Shown: piece by piece, positions 44,421-57,130 of the stretch
How positions within the stretch are numbered: position 1 is the first letter of the stretch
Layout of the letters: each line of letters begins with the position of its first letter
Origin: Eumeta japonica
Taxonomy: Eukaryota; Arthropoda; Insecta; Lepidoptera; Psychidae
Length of the DNA stretch: 64,000 nucleotides
Direction of reading: 5' to 3'
Assembly (NCBI GenBank): GCA_005406025.1
Contig: BGZK01000216.1
Coordinates: 62,001 to 126,000 of the forward strand
Position numbers and translations under genes: made by a program
Notes under the pieces: model-generated
What the model saw: only the letters and a program-made list of their open reading frames with translations
Told to the model about the DNA's origin: nothing
Database searches by the model: none

Positions 44421-44784
44421 GAAATATATTGGGTAATTTGGAGACTTTGAATAAAAAACAATTGAAATTTACCGAAATCAAAGCGCACATGAATAATTTT
44501 AATGGTCTAGAAATAATTTAGGTATTTAGTTCACTATGGATCGTAGCCTGAAAACAACTGAATCACTTCAAAGGATTAAAGTAAAATTGTTATGGGTTAG
44601 AGTTTTTTAAATGAAAACAAATCATTCTACTGCCGTAATTCTTCAATAAAAATGATAAAAAAAAACATGGCTTGCTTTGCCTATCTTTATATATTCACTC
44701 CGTTTTCGAATATTGTGTTTTATGGACTTGTATTATATTCAAGCGAAATAATACACCCTCAGTCTGGTGAATTTTTTTTTATTG

Positions 44785-44975
44785 CATATTAGAGAGGCAA
44801 ACGAGTAGGTTAACCGTCGGAGAGTGGACGGTCACCGACGCCCATGAACACTCGCAACACCGGCGGAGTCGCCAGCGCGTTGCCGGCCTCTTGGAAGGGA
44901 ACAGGACATCTAATGGAGGAGAATAGGGAGGATGGACAGGGAGAAGGGAGTGGTCCACTAGAAGCAAATTCTATT
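44785..44975. mobile_element. 'gcccatg..cactcgcaacac' lepidopteran repeat, copy A
   Basis: Contains 'ggcaaacgagtaggttaacc', 'cgacgcccatgaacactcgc', 'gcgttgccggcctcttggaa' and 'gtggtccactagaagcaaat'. All are matched in order, with changes, in the copy at 56470-56680. No coding capacity is recognised, so probably a SINE or non-autonomous element. Confidence 0.7.
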
Positions 44976-47900
44976 ATCGCATTTCTGTTATTGTTTGTCG
45001 AGTGGCCGGTTAAGGAATAATTCGATCCATCTATTTGCGATACCGGCTTTTTCAAATGATGTCATTGACAAAAGATATCTTTGACTTTGAAAGAAAGGCA
45101 GCATCTCTGCGGTGAATTCAAAGAAAAAAAACAGACTCAAAAAATCCGAAAATTAACATTGTCTATCTTTCAAAATTTTAATTTCTTAAAATTAAAATTT
45201 GCGTACGATCGCGAAAAAGGAATAAAACGGCGTTTCAAGGAGACGTATTCCTTTACGGCCGCGGGCCCGCGGCGGCGGTGCGCGTGCGTCTGCTTGTTGG
45301 AGCGAAATCGCATTTATCGACGACGACTTTCCCTCGGGAAATGTACTCACGGCCGTTTAAAAGTCAAACAGGCGTCGGTTTTAATTCAGCTTTGATGGAT
45401 ATTAAAATGGGAGCATCAGTATTCGGCGATGAGAATGGGAACGGAAAAGGTGCCATAATTTGCTATTTCAAATATACGGTACCGTGTGCGTGACTTTCGG
45501 GCGATTCCATTGGTTCACTATTAGTCTCGTTGTATAGTGCGATCAATGAGGTTTGTATCGTGATTAATCGATTGAGGGTCTCGGTGTGACCATCGCAAAG
45601 GATATTTTGATGAATACATGCATTGAAACGGGGGACTGTTTGATTTGAATAGACAAATACACGCGTACGTGATGTGAACTTGTCAGATGTGTCAATTCAA
45701 ACCGGGAATCAATGATCATGCAACGACAATAGGCGATGGAAAAGTTTCATGGAAGTCATTAAAATTTCAAGTAACCAATTCCTATAGACAAGCGTAGCTT
45801 CTATATGTACAATAAAATCTAGTGTTAGGGCTAAGCTACGTTAGTGTACGGGTTTTCGATGCCAAGTTGTTAGTTAATAATTTATTCACTGTTTTACGAA
45901 ACAATCTTCATGACACCGTCAAACCTGACGAAACAAGGCTTGCAAAGAATAAAGATTTTTATACATCCAAATGGGTAGAAATCTCAAGTTGTGAGGACGC
46001 TGCTGCTGTACAATAGATTCTCTATAATTCCTGTATACGAATCCATCCGTGATATTAAGATTATCATGATAAAGGTGATTCTACTTCATACGGTGACTTA
46101 TTTTTTAATTACTTCCACAAACAATTGCTGGCGATATTTGATTATTATTTTCCACGATTTATTTGTGTTCCCCACATTATTGTAATGCCCCGCTACTGCG
46201 GTACCTATTATTTTCGAGATTTGTATCGTATTTTTTTATATTACCGTTATTCTAAATGGCCGCAGTGTGACGTTTTAAAATCCCACCAAATGTATTCGAA
46301 TTATATCAACGAAATCCTTTAGATGAATCGAAAACTTGGCCAATGCGAAATTCGAGACCTACCGATCCTTCCCAATGATAGTCAGAAGCAAAGAAACGTA
46401 TCTTTCGATGTGGTATCGGATTAGGGATCTCGAAGTATGTATGTTGTATATTTATATATCTTTTATTATATTACTTGTATTTATTGTACATATATTACTT
46501 ATTACAGGTTTTCTTGTGTACGTGCTTGCTGTGCACATACATGTCATAAACATATACACATGTATATCTTAATGACAAGAGTACACAAGTTCTGTATTTC
46601 AGTATTCAGTCAAATATTTCTACACTACATATAATTAAAGATTATAACATACCGTTATAGTTATATGTGATATTTCGTCGTTTTGTATAGAACGAGAGAT
46701 GTTCGTCGGATTTATTATAGCTTGCGAGAATTTTTTTCTATTTCGTCCATTTTGTTCCAATACAAATATTTGCCCCGAAAGTACAGAAGTGCGCGAAGCG
46801 TCGATTATTATTCAGCCTTAGGCGTTTTTCATATCATCCTCATAATCTATATTCCCAGAAAAGATTTTTTTTATATTAAAATACAATATCAGTCCTATAT
46901 AATTAAGTCGAAAACCTTTATATTACTCTTTCTAGCTTGAAAATACATAAAAATCTTTTATCGTCGTCGGGCTAGGTTTTTATCACCCTATCATTAAGGC
47001 ATTCTCTTCCTGGATCTTTTTTTATTTGAGATTAAAGGACGCGGATCCCGTGAGAGAAAAATTGATTTTCTTTCATTTTTAGTGATTTAAAAATGAACAT
47101 TTTATGAGATCTAATCTTCGTAGTCTTTACTACACCTGCATATACTTTTTTCTTACACTTCTTTACTTAGTTTTCATTAAGCCGATTTCTGCACTCTAAA
47201 TCGGAGAGAAAAACATCGGAAAATGATTATAAATTGAAATTCAGTAGAATGCGAAATTTTAACTGTATACAATCTCTCATGTACGCGGGGAACTAGGAGG
47301 GTTTTGCGATGCTAAATATACTACCATTTATTATATTCTATTGTATCTTTGCAATGAACTCTCCTTAAGTGTCCATATTTTTCATATAGTCCGCCTGGAG
47401 ACAGTTCTTCAGCCGCCTCAGATGCAACCAAAACTACTTTCCCTTAACTCGATTTTTTTATTTAAGGGAATAAAAATAGTGACAAGGTGCCAAATCGGAA
47501 CTGTAGCAGGGCAACCTATAAATTTGACTGACGTGTTACCCAGAACTCCGAATGCGCGTACGCGTTGTCGTGGTCAAGCAGAAGCAGAAGAAAGTTTGGT
47601 AGCATTCGACGCTTCGTTTCTAGATCACACTGGTAAACTCTAATTTAACGGTTGTGAAGATATCGCACACGCGCTGGCACGGGCGTGCTTTAAATTTTTG
47701 CTACTACATCACATCATTTTACTTGAACCCGTTACCGGGCCCACGTTAGCGAAAATTACCTTGTAGGATTCGATGCACACTTCCCGATTCCAATTGCGGG
47801 ATATGATCGATTTCTTCGTACGTGATTGGGTTATCTTTTAGAATTGAAATTTTCGCAGCTACCGCGTTGCATTCTAGGTATAACAGCCGTCAAATGGCGG

Positions 47901-49143
47901 CCTGATATATTCTTCGCCGGCCAAGGTTATTCGTCCGTGTCGAAATTCGTTGACCCATTGTTAAACAGTCGTTTTAAAAGGGCTCTTATTCCTTATTTCC
48001 TTTTAAACTGACATTTGACAAACCGTCACTTTTAAAATGAAATTTTGCGTTCCATGTTTTCTTTTTAATGAGTTTTAGACCGAACAACCGTTAAAAAGAG
48101 GAGGTGTAACGTAAACGTTATTTTAAAAAGTGGCTTTGTTGAAAGTTAATTTAAAAGGAAGACGGTGGACGAGATTCTAAATCATAAAATCGAATGGGGT
48201 GGACTTCTAAAGTTTTTAATTTGAGAAAGAGGGGATAGGGTTGAGTGAGGTATTTTGTGAATGGATGGTGTACGGTACAGATCATACGTCGCGCCAATCG
48301 GAAGTTGAGTCTGACAAAATGCCATCATCAAATCCCGTAGTATGCCTTCGATGACGACATCGAAAAATATTATCATTATGCCCTCGACGACACGGTACGT
48401 TTATAATATTTTATTTTGGGAGTTTGAATCTCTTCGTTCTGTAGTTAGATTATGTAGATCGAAGTATAGTCCGGTTGTAACTGTACTCTATTCAGCGTAT
48501 TATTTATTTTTTATATTCGTATTCTGGAATGCCATTAAAGGCTATCACGTCGCAACACAGCCTGAAGTGTCCGCATTCGGTACGCCCATCGATCGTTCAC
48601 CTCGACGCCTGCGCCCGCGCCGGCCACGTACGTGCGTACGTCGAATCGTTTGTTTCGATACTGCGTGGATTATTGTTGGCTGTACCCGATTATAAACTAA
48701 ATGTACTTACATAGTATTTTTGATAACAAGAATTTGATTGATATTTTGATAAATAAGAACTTGAATGAGTATTTATTTTAAAAATATCCTCATTATTTGA
48801 AATATCTATATAATTTTTTAACTGGATATTGAAATGTAACATATAGAAAATGTCACATGGCAAATATTTCTCACAATTAATATATTATACAGAAAGCTTA
48901 TTGCTGTATAGCGTATTAAAATATTGTGGTGAAGCGACGTAACTAAAAAATGTCGATAGAGTTCGAATATAAATTATCGTATTATTATTTTTGCGACGGG
49001 GATTTATCTATTTCAATATATTTAATCGATTCCTTGTTAACATTACATACGTTTAACTTTTAACTATAAATTCGGGACAGTAGGCGCGATGTAATCTATC
49101 GAATAAGTCACAGTTGGTGCGGCAGCGCAGGTTCAAAAGCGAG

Positions 49144-49151
49144 TGACGTCA
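49144..49151. promoter_or_regulatory. Consensus CRE upstream of candidate exon 3
   Basis: TGACGTCA, a perfect CREB-type site, in a CpG-containing block (49080-49220) about 130 bp upstream of ATG 49278. This spacing would suit a promoter-proximal element. Confidence 0.5.
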
Positions 49152-49277
49152 GCGCGGAAGCTAAGGACGTGCTCCCGCGCAACTCACAGGTGACTAACCG
49201 GGCCTATTATTGCGTGGGCGATGCTCCTCAGAGCGAATAGCATAGCATACAAGTGGGAAGATAAAAAAAAAAAAAAA

Positions 49278-49358
49278 ATGGCCAAGAGCGTGTCGGACCA
49301 TGCTCATTATAAGGTTCTGAAGCCGTTATTACAAGGAAATGCACCACAGATGAAAAAA
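49278..49358 (+). CDS. Putative alternative first coding exon 3 (27 codons)
   Basis: ATG 49278, preceded by a run of A, encodes MAKSVSDHAHYKVLKPLLQG followed by NAPQMKK. It meets AAA|GTACGT, a plausible donor, in phase 0. Peptide composition is balanced and unlike translated AT-rich noise. A CRE-bearing GC-rich block upstream supports a promoter here. The family is not recognised. Read through, the frame would continue only to 49424. Confidence 0.55.
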
Positions 49359-49904
49359 GTACGTTGTTACACTTTTTCCATATTTCCCGTACAGAATATT
49401 TATAAGCATTTTAGTCGCCTATAACTACAAAAACCAGTAGGCATGTCGCTTATCACTATAAAAATAGCGTAAATTAAAGTGTATCAGCAAAAGAGCGTAT
49501 CTTCATGGCACTTAAGTCATTTTGTTGGTAAGCTCAGGTTTTCGGCAATAACTCAAAAACAATATCAGAATATTCAAAATAATTTTCGTTAAAAGTATTT
49601 ATTAAGCGTTTGCTTCGTTATTTTTTTATATTTTTTTGGATATACGGTTTTCATATTTTTAAAGGGGGGCACAATTACTGTTAATTTCGGAACGATTACT
49701 TCCGAAATTATTTACGTAATGAGAAAAATTACTTAAAAACCTTAGTGTTTTTAAAAGAACTGTCGAAGTATGTATCGCACGTTGATATTTGCTCAAAAAA
49801 TTTTTTTCCACTTCTGTTACATGTATGGAGAGCCCTTCTTAGAAGTATTTATTTTTGTTATTAAACCATCAAACCAAATACCGGCTCACACAATACACCT
49901 GCAC

Positions 49905-50030
49905 TATAAATGTCATCAATATAGGTCTTGTAGTTTTTGAAGAAAAAAGTTTGTGACATACGGACGGATGGACGGACTTGACGAAACTATAAGGGTTCTG
50001 TTTTTACCGTTTTGGCTCGGAACCCTAAAA
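49905..50030 (-). mobile_element. AGGGTTCCG-type interspersed repeat, reverse copy
   Basis: 'acatacggacggatggacgg' and 'ctataagggttctgttttta' followed by 'ttggctcggaaccctaaa' mirror the copy at 31017. The end forms a GGGTTC../GAACCC hairpin. Confidence 0.7.
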
Positions 50031-51658
50031 ACAACATACTTTGCGAAATACATATGTAGTGGTATGTTTGATACAAGAGGTACATGCCTAACGTATAAAT
50101 ATATTTGATATGGTTTTTGTATTATTTACTGTAGGCATTAAACTTGTGGAATATAACACATAAATGGAATTAATTCGAAAAATTTGAATGAATGAAAAGA
50201 ATGTATGAAATATTGTGTTCATGATAAATGTCCATTATTTTGATCAATCTAATGTTAGCATTATTTATGTTTTTCTTTCGATGTCTTTGAACACAAAAAT
50301 TGAATTACTCTTGCATCAGACTATTTCGACGAGGCAGTGATCACTTCTTCCGTTTAAGAAGAACGGCGCTCGGTCAAATGCTTATATATATATAAATATC
50401 CTTTTTTTTTTTCTTCCTACACAAATGAGGAACTCGGTTTCGCTGATGCAAAACTCAAAGTAGACTCGCCACGTTGCTATTACGATATGACAAACGATGA
50501 ATCGTGGATTGCATCAATGGACCAGTACGACCCAGAATGGTAACGTCGAAACCTTACTAAATATTAGCAGGAAGCTTTCTTTACCCTGTAAGAAGCAACC
50601 GTGCCATTGCTTCACCGGGTCAACGCGTCCACGCGCTCGGCGGTCAAAGCGAGGACCTTATAGGTCTGGGCTTATAGGTCACCGCATTTACATTCCCGAT
50701 TTGGCTTGTTTTTTGATACCTAAAAAAAAAAGGACAATTAAAGCGACAACTGTTTGCATCATCGGAAGATGCACTGGTTGCTCTCTAGAAGGCGGTCGCA
50801 GACCCATGCGATGCGAACTGGAAAATGTAATTCGAAAAATTACTTAGATCTATGGAAATTTGTATAGACGCTGATGGAGAATTCTTTGAAAAAAAAAAAA
50901 TAATAACCAATAGTATCCTTTTTTGTATTGTAGCTTAACTCTCCGAGTTTCCCGCGTATAGCATCTGTCCCTGTTTAACTGCTAAACGTTTTAGGACTTA
51001 TTCACTACTAGGAGAACAATCACGATATTGACAAAAATGATATGAGCAATCTTACTGCGGGAAGGCTATGTAACGACTTTTTCATTTTGAAATATAAAAT
51101 AATCAAAAATAACAATTTTCACCCATGACATTAATAATGATTTCTTTCATCTTGGAATTTTAGTTAAGACTGTTACATTATTTTTATTTATGACTTTATT
51201 TTCAGATTATGTTCTTAATCAGTTTGATGTGGATTGTATTTCAATTTAAAATAATTTCTTTATATTTAACTTCTCGATAACTTTTACGCCATAGGAAATT
51301 GATACCCATCTTGTTGTATGCATAGATTCTGGGTTTATGTAGAACTAGATAAATAAAAATTATTAATAGCCATTTTTCTTGAATAATATCCTGTATATTG
51401 TATTTGGTATTCGACAGTCCGTAGAAAATCTTGCTGCTTTCATATCTAAGGCTGTCACTCGACCCCGTCTTAGCTTTCGCATAATCTAAATACGTATCGA
51501 ACGTCTATTTTCACGTTTCGCCGTAAGTTTTGACCCGTTTCTGATGTTCCGCGTTAAAATAATATCTGTGTTATATTCAAGCACAAAATTCCAATCAAGC
51601 GAGGAATTCAATATGATAACGTGCGGAAAAATAAAGCGGGAGACTGTAGTGAGCTTTC

Positions 51659-51844
51659 TCAAGCTATCGGTATAATTCGGCATAATAGACGGGTAATGCG
51701 ACACGTCCTAATATTTGGTCTGGTAAGAGAGGTCTTTAGATGATAATAAAAAAAAATTGGTCCTTGGAGTCGACCCTGAATTCTTTGCAAATTTCTACCG
51801 CGTCTAATTTTCTTTATTACTTCGAATTTTTGCTCCAGCGACAT
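51659..51844 (-). mobile_element. Possible pogo/Tigger transposase scrap
   Basis: On the minus strand an ATG opens MSLEQKFEVIKKIRRGRN, which resembles the N-terminal helix-turn-helix of pogo/Tigger (CENP-B-like) transposases. The frame then loses similarity. Only about 20 residues match a remembered pattern, so chance cannot be ruled out. Confidence 0.35.
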
Positions 51845-53067
51845 ACTTTATTTATATAGAACAGCTGATCGCTTTTTGTAATGAGAGACGTACGTTTATT
51901 TTAACTATAGCCATATAGGCCGGTAAGGATGGACGCAAAACAAGAAGAAAATTTCTTAACTCTGGCAAAATATTCTGAAATCAAGAACATCTTACTTTGT
52001 TCAAGAAGATTACTACTATTTTGAAAATAAAGACAATTTTCCAAAAGACATTTTTAGCTCAAAAATATTTTTTATCTCCGATTAATAATTCTTTCTTTTC
52101 TGTGCATCATATTAACATCTGTGGTCTTTGTCTACCTTTCTGTGAAATAGGCGTGTAAGTTTACAATACATAAAATGTTCGTGTATGAAATATCATTCGG
52201 GACGTGTGATGCCTTAAAAGCTGATAAACGGATTAGATATATATTCTATATTGTTAGAAAAATCTATCCTATATTATTTTACCGATACAGTATAGGATTA
52301 AGAAAATGTGTATAGTTAGTTGTGTACGAAGTTGTGTTATGATATCAGTGCAGTGTTTGATGACATTAATTATAGTTTTCGTTTGAATTATACATTATAT
52401 CTGTATTATTGTTAAAGCATAAGTATCCAGTTGTAATAAATAACGACGGTGATTAGGCGACTAGCTCGCTGCGCTCTGCTGGCGCACACCGAAGCGGACG
52501 CGTGCACACTTTGTTTCAGAATTTTTTTGTGAAATGATTGCAATTTTCTCTCTATACAATAAAAAGAAATTGAAGAATCTCCAATACGTATTGCAACGCC
52601 TTCAAGAGAAAGTACCCGACTGCTTATCGGATGAAAAATGAAATATTATTTTACATTACCTATATTTTGAGACCTTACGTAAACCACATATGGAATAGCT
52701 GTCTTTAAATCACACAGTCGCTTCAGAAGATTACATTTATAGCAGTTTAATAACTTTTCTCTCTCTCGTCTCGAGATTGTGCCTTGTGCCGAGATTTTGA
52801 ACGTATACAACGGTGGCACCCGACTTTCGCGAGACTTAGGTATCCAGTCGGACTGGTCGCAGCCGCCGCCTCGCTTTGAACGAAGTGAAAACCTTCCTCA
52901 GCGCGAACCGTGTCCGACGCTCGCAATGAACGGTGAAAGCGCGAGGTGGTTCAGCGTGCGCATACGCATAGGTAGCTACGTGTGTGGACGAACGGGTGTG
53001 CGTTGTTCGACGGCCCTCGATCGAGCTGTCGTCGTCGAGTAGGGATGGAGTCTATCGGCCGGCCGAA

Positions 53068-53097
53068 ATGTTGCAAAATGGCCCTTCCTTCGCGGGG
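53068..53097 (+). CDS. Possible alternative first coding exon 4 (10 codons)
   Basis: ATG 53068 encodes MLQNGPSFAG and meets GGG|GTAGGG, a weak donor, in phase 0. The preceding 600 bp are strongly GC- and CpG-rich (52780-53060), as for a promoter and 5' UTR, with upstream short frames. The short length and poor donor make this the weakest of the four. An alternative ATG in another frame at 53045 also exists. Confidence 0.3.
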
Positions 53098-56000
53098 GTA
53101 GGGGGGCGACGTGGACCGGCTCGTCTGTTGATTAGTTGCAGTTTGATAACTGACGTCCTTGTATGGGCTAGTTTTTTAACGCTAGTTACGGATGGTTTTC
53201 CTGGATGCGGTGTCCGGTCACCCAAACTCGCGGACATCATGTTTATTAGCGTCTAGACGAAGGGTAGCCAGCTTTATAATCCGTATATGCAACTATCGAT
53301 GTTCCAAACGTCGTTTTCTTATTTACAGTTAAGCGATTACTTAATAGACACGATGTTATATCGTATTCGCGTGAATTTATTAGAAATGGCTAATATGCGA
53401 ATCGAACTTGATTTTGGTGCAGTGCAACGAGAAGTGCATATTGCTTAGCATAATATACTTTGCAAAATTTAATCCGTATAGTCGTTCAAATGGCTCGATT
53501 CGGTGTTTTGTGTATGTCTGTGAGTGTGTTTACATCGAATGGTGCAACCGCGACAAAATATTAAAAAGAACGTTGTTGATGTTGATGATATGGCTGTCTG
53601 TTTGTCGCACTTCAGTACGGTAAAGCGATGCGTGTTCAAATTCGAATACCTTCATTTCGTAGGTAATCAAATAACGCTTGAAATACGTCATGATATTTCA
53701 AGAATGTACATTATTAAAAATAAATACGATTTTTTTCTTCTTTTAAAAATTTCCCTTTTTTATGTATATCATCTTCACATTGTTCTGATAATGATTTGAA
53801 TTCTATAATATCGTCGTGTTAGCATAATGGAGTAGATATGTTTTGAAGCTGGATTGAAAGAAGTAAGTCTATTTCGTTATGAAGACGCCATCCAATCGGT
53901 CAGAATATAAACGTAAAAAATGCACCTCAACTTTTTCAATAATTGTCAACTAGTTATTTGTACGTATGAAATAAAAAATCATGACGGCAGCACTTAAGGA
54001 AAAGCGAACAGGCGATGCGTCATAGTGAATGATGAAATTGACTAATGCACTGTGAAATACCAGAAAAGAAGGCGGCGTTCCGTTTAAAAGTTGATCGTTA
54101 TTAATTTATATCACTACGCTTTCGCGATTCGCGCTGCCGATACGAACGATTGTTTTAACGGAAATGTGTTAATGATTTATGCTTAAAATGTACATTTGCA
54201 ATAATATTATCAAACATTTTAATGATTTTTATGCGCGAACTTATTCTTACATTTTTACGAATTTTATGATCTCACAATATTTTTTGTACTTTTGGACACC
54301 AGATTCATTTTATCGATCCAATGAGACATTGCATTGAGAAATTCCCCAATCCCTATATTCATTCACTTTATTTTATCATTATTGTGTTGAGAAATTTAAT
54401 AAGCATAGATGCAATACCAGCACATACAAGTTGTGTATGAGCTTGACGTACATCAAACATCTTCTAGTATAATGACTGATTCCACACAGTCTTGTCTGTA
54501 GAACTAGACGCATAAACTACTCCAATTTTGGTACCGTCAAAAATCTCTTCGGGTTATCAATATACTGATGCGTTCTCAGTCAGACCTGCTATGAGTACTG
54601 TCAATGGGCTGTAATGTATTTATCTCCGTCCGTGTATTCTTGAAATGAAACTAACGTCCTAATCTGGCGATACGAAGTGGTGTCGCTTTGTGCGTTAAAT
54701 CCGACGTTCTTTCCCCTCTTAATAGATAGACGCTCCCTACGAAAAGGTATGTCTAATCAGTAAGAAAGAAAAAGTACATTCTGATGAATAACGGTGCGTA
54801 ATCGTGTTTCTGTACGCTCGAGGGCTTCCGGGGAAAGGCGACGTCGCCGAATATTGGAAAACGTGTAGGCACAATACCTGTAGCGTTATAGGGATTCTCT
54901 AATGTTAGCCCAAAAGGTTCCGCCGCACGACAACCGACCTATAGCACCTTCCATCATCGCGTTACCGCGCCGTCTGCCAAACGCCGGCGAACATTTGCGA
55001 CCAACTAATATTCGAACACCAGCTCGGGCCATGGATTTCGCGTATGATCGGTAGTTTAGCTATTCGCCTGGGTGGAGCTAAATGTAAGTCCGTGTATGTC
55101 TCGAGTTTAATTTTAAATAATTCGCGTATATTCCATAGCAAAATCTGTTTTTAAATGGTACTTGGGAATATTTAAAAAAAAAAGCTCTGATCGCATTTAG
55201 ATTGAATCGTTATTGGACGGTATTTTAGCAGCTTATCTGAGTAGAATGATGACAATCCCAAAACTTAAATTTTATTATTATAATTATCGAAATATTCCTA
55301 ATAGTTGTAGCTCATAGCCGGATCCGTTATTGAAGTAGCTTCTCTATGAAAACGAGTTCCATCGTATTAACATTGAATTGTTATAACATATTATTTTGTA
55401 TTTTAGCTGTTCATTTGGGTAAAGCAATTGCCAACCAATATTTTTGATGACAAGATGATGCTTGAAAATTACAATTCAATATACTATTAAACTGACCCCC
55501 TATTCAAAAACGGACACATGTTGTATTTAAGCTAAGTCGTTTTAACTTAATAGTTAATATTTGCAGAAGCATGCCAAATGAAAATTCATATTTTTGTTTA
55601 CTAATATTTTCAAAATATTTTTAGTTCGATTTTTTTTCATCCTAAGTTCAATTACACAAACCTATAAAGCGTTAAAAATTCATTTAATAATAATACCACT
55701 AATTAACGTAGCTAAATCTTAAAAATATCTTTAATCAAAAACCATTCATAATATAATATTGTACATACATTAATAAAGTTAGTTAGTCAAATAATCACTA
55801 AAACATGTGGAAAATGTCACAAACATTTTTACATTTCAATTTATCTTCGTTCAGAATACTTTTTGATTTCCAAAAAAAATCACATCTTTACTTATTTTTT
55901 GTCGCTAAGTAAATAGTACTAGGCCGTAAAATTGAAAATGTTCATATAGTCGTTTTTGGTAGAGTCGTACAATCATTATTATACTTAACGATTATCTTGC

Positions 56001-56469
56001 ATCAACCATCATCTGACTTGTACTTGATCTTCGGCTAATTCATATGCGCATCATACTATGTGCGGATACAATATCAATAACTAATACGTCAATGTCGCAC
56101 AAGTGTAATATCTACTTGTTGCCATTTATCATTTATGACTGATGATGCGGCCTCGGACGGAAAATCGTTTGAACTATATTATGATTAATATGAGACGAGA
56201 TACACACTTATTCTGATTCTGAAAAAAAATAGAAAACTCAAAAAAATTGCTAAGTTCTTAACTTGTTATTTAGAATTGTTATCTAACTTAAAATAAAAAA
56301 TTCAGTGGAGGTCGATTAATTTGAATTCATGGAATTTTAAAAGAAGTTTTGGCATTTATGCACGGTGGAAACTCTCATAGATATACCAGGCATTTGGGAA
56401 GAGCTAAAAGTGGAGTAAGTACGTCGGAATTTTGCGGTGTAAAATCAATATTCTGTTGTCGTTGCCTAT

Positions 56470-56680
56470 ATTTTATTATAGCATTTTAGAGGCGTAAACA
56501 AACTTGCTAGCCACCAAAGAGTAAGTGGTCGTCGCCGCCCATGGACACTTGCAACCCCAGAGGAGTCACCAGCACGTCGCTGGCCTCTTAGAGAGGACTG
56601 AGATAGCTGTTGGAGAGGGGATTGAGGGAGGACAGGAAGGATAGAGGGGTAGTGCACTACCGAAATTCTCACTCACTGTA
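56470..56680. mobile_element. 'gcccatgg..cacttgcaacccc' lepidopteran repeat, copy B
   Basis: Parallel to the 44785 copy: 'cgccgcccatggacacttgc', 'cagcacgtcgctggcctctt', a GA-rich middle and 'ggtagtgcactaccgaaatt'. Same orientation. The copies differ by many substitutions, so this is an old family. Confidence 0.7.
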
Positions 56681-56879
56681 TAAGTAACAGCGGAAGCTGT
56701 TGCATCACGTGGGTGTTCTTTTATTTAATAAATAATTAAATTAATGAATATTTATTAAATATATTTCTGTATATATTTAAATGTATTCGCATTAAACATC
56801 AATATCGTTTTTCAAGATTTCACGGATTGTTTTAACGTCCAAACATATGACGAATCCCTCGAGTTCCCTTATTTACGCA

Positions 56880-57130
56880 GTCCATCTGAGCGGAGCTAAT
56901 GCTCGACCCTAAAAGCCATGCCGTTGACAGTGACGAGCCACCCACTATAGCGCATCCGTTACTAGACCCCTTTTTGGTGTCTTGGAAGTCGAGCCCAGAG
57001 GGGCAGTGGCGTGTTGCAGTAAAATCTCGTAAAACCCACCTCGGCCAGGGACACGACCGTGCCGCTTCCGCATACGCCGATCCCGAGGTGGTAGAAGACT
57101 CGCCGTCATAACAACACAAGAATCCGCGAG
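56880..57130. repeat. GC-rich block, probable repeat of unknown type
   Basis: Three overlapping frames of 70-95 codons on both strands reflect GC content rather than coding. The block has sharp AT-rich borders. No protein family or terminal repeats recognised. Confidence 0.35.

Larger units (their letters stand above)
43886..49277. other. Intron-like region with mixed repeats and CpG-containing unique blocks
   Basis: Contains the hairpin pair at 43979-44064, an (AT)n run, one copy of the 'gcccatg' repeat family (44785-44975), and non-repetitive CpG-containing stretches (45230-45490, 47490-48130, 48560-48680). Frames found here have no splice partners or motifs. Confidence 0.4.
49359..53067. 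other. Intron-like region
   Basis: Holds a repeat of the AGGGTTCCG family (49905-50030), a possible pogo/Tigger scrap (51659-51844), and from about 52440 a GC-rich stretch rising into the next candidate exon. The 116-codon frame at 50497-50847 has no motif or splice support. Confidence 0.4.

Noticed and set aside
47341..47643. 100-codon plus frame
   Set aside because: No recognisable family, no promoter or donor; likely chance in CpG-containing intron.
48342..48395. ATG-initiated frame ending at CG|GTACGT
   Set aside because: Considered as a further alternative first exon, but its phase is 2, unlike the others, and the peptide is low-complexity.
50497..50847. 116-codon plus frame
   Set aside because: Arg/Pro/Gly mixture without domain, no splice-compatible end, GC-driven openness.
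55046..55084. Short ATG frame before a GTAAGT donor
   Set aside because: Only 13 codons and phase 1; kept only as a possible non-coding exon within the region note.
56832..57119. 95-codon minus frame and overlapping plus frames
   Set aside because: Three overlapping frames in one GC-rich block show composition, not coding.
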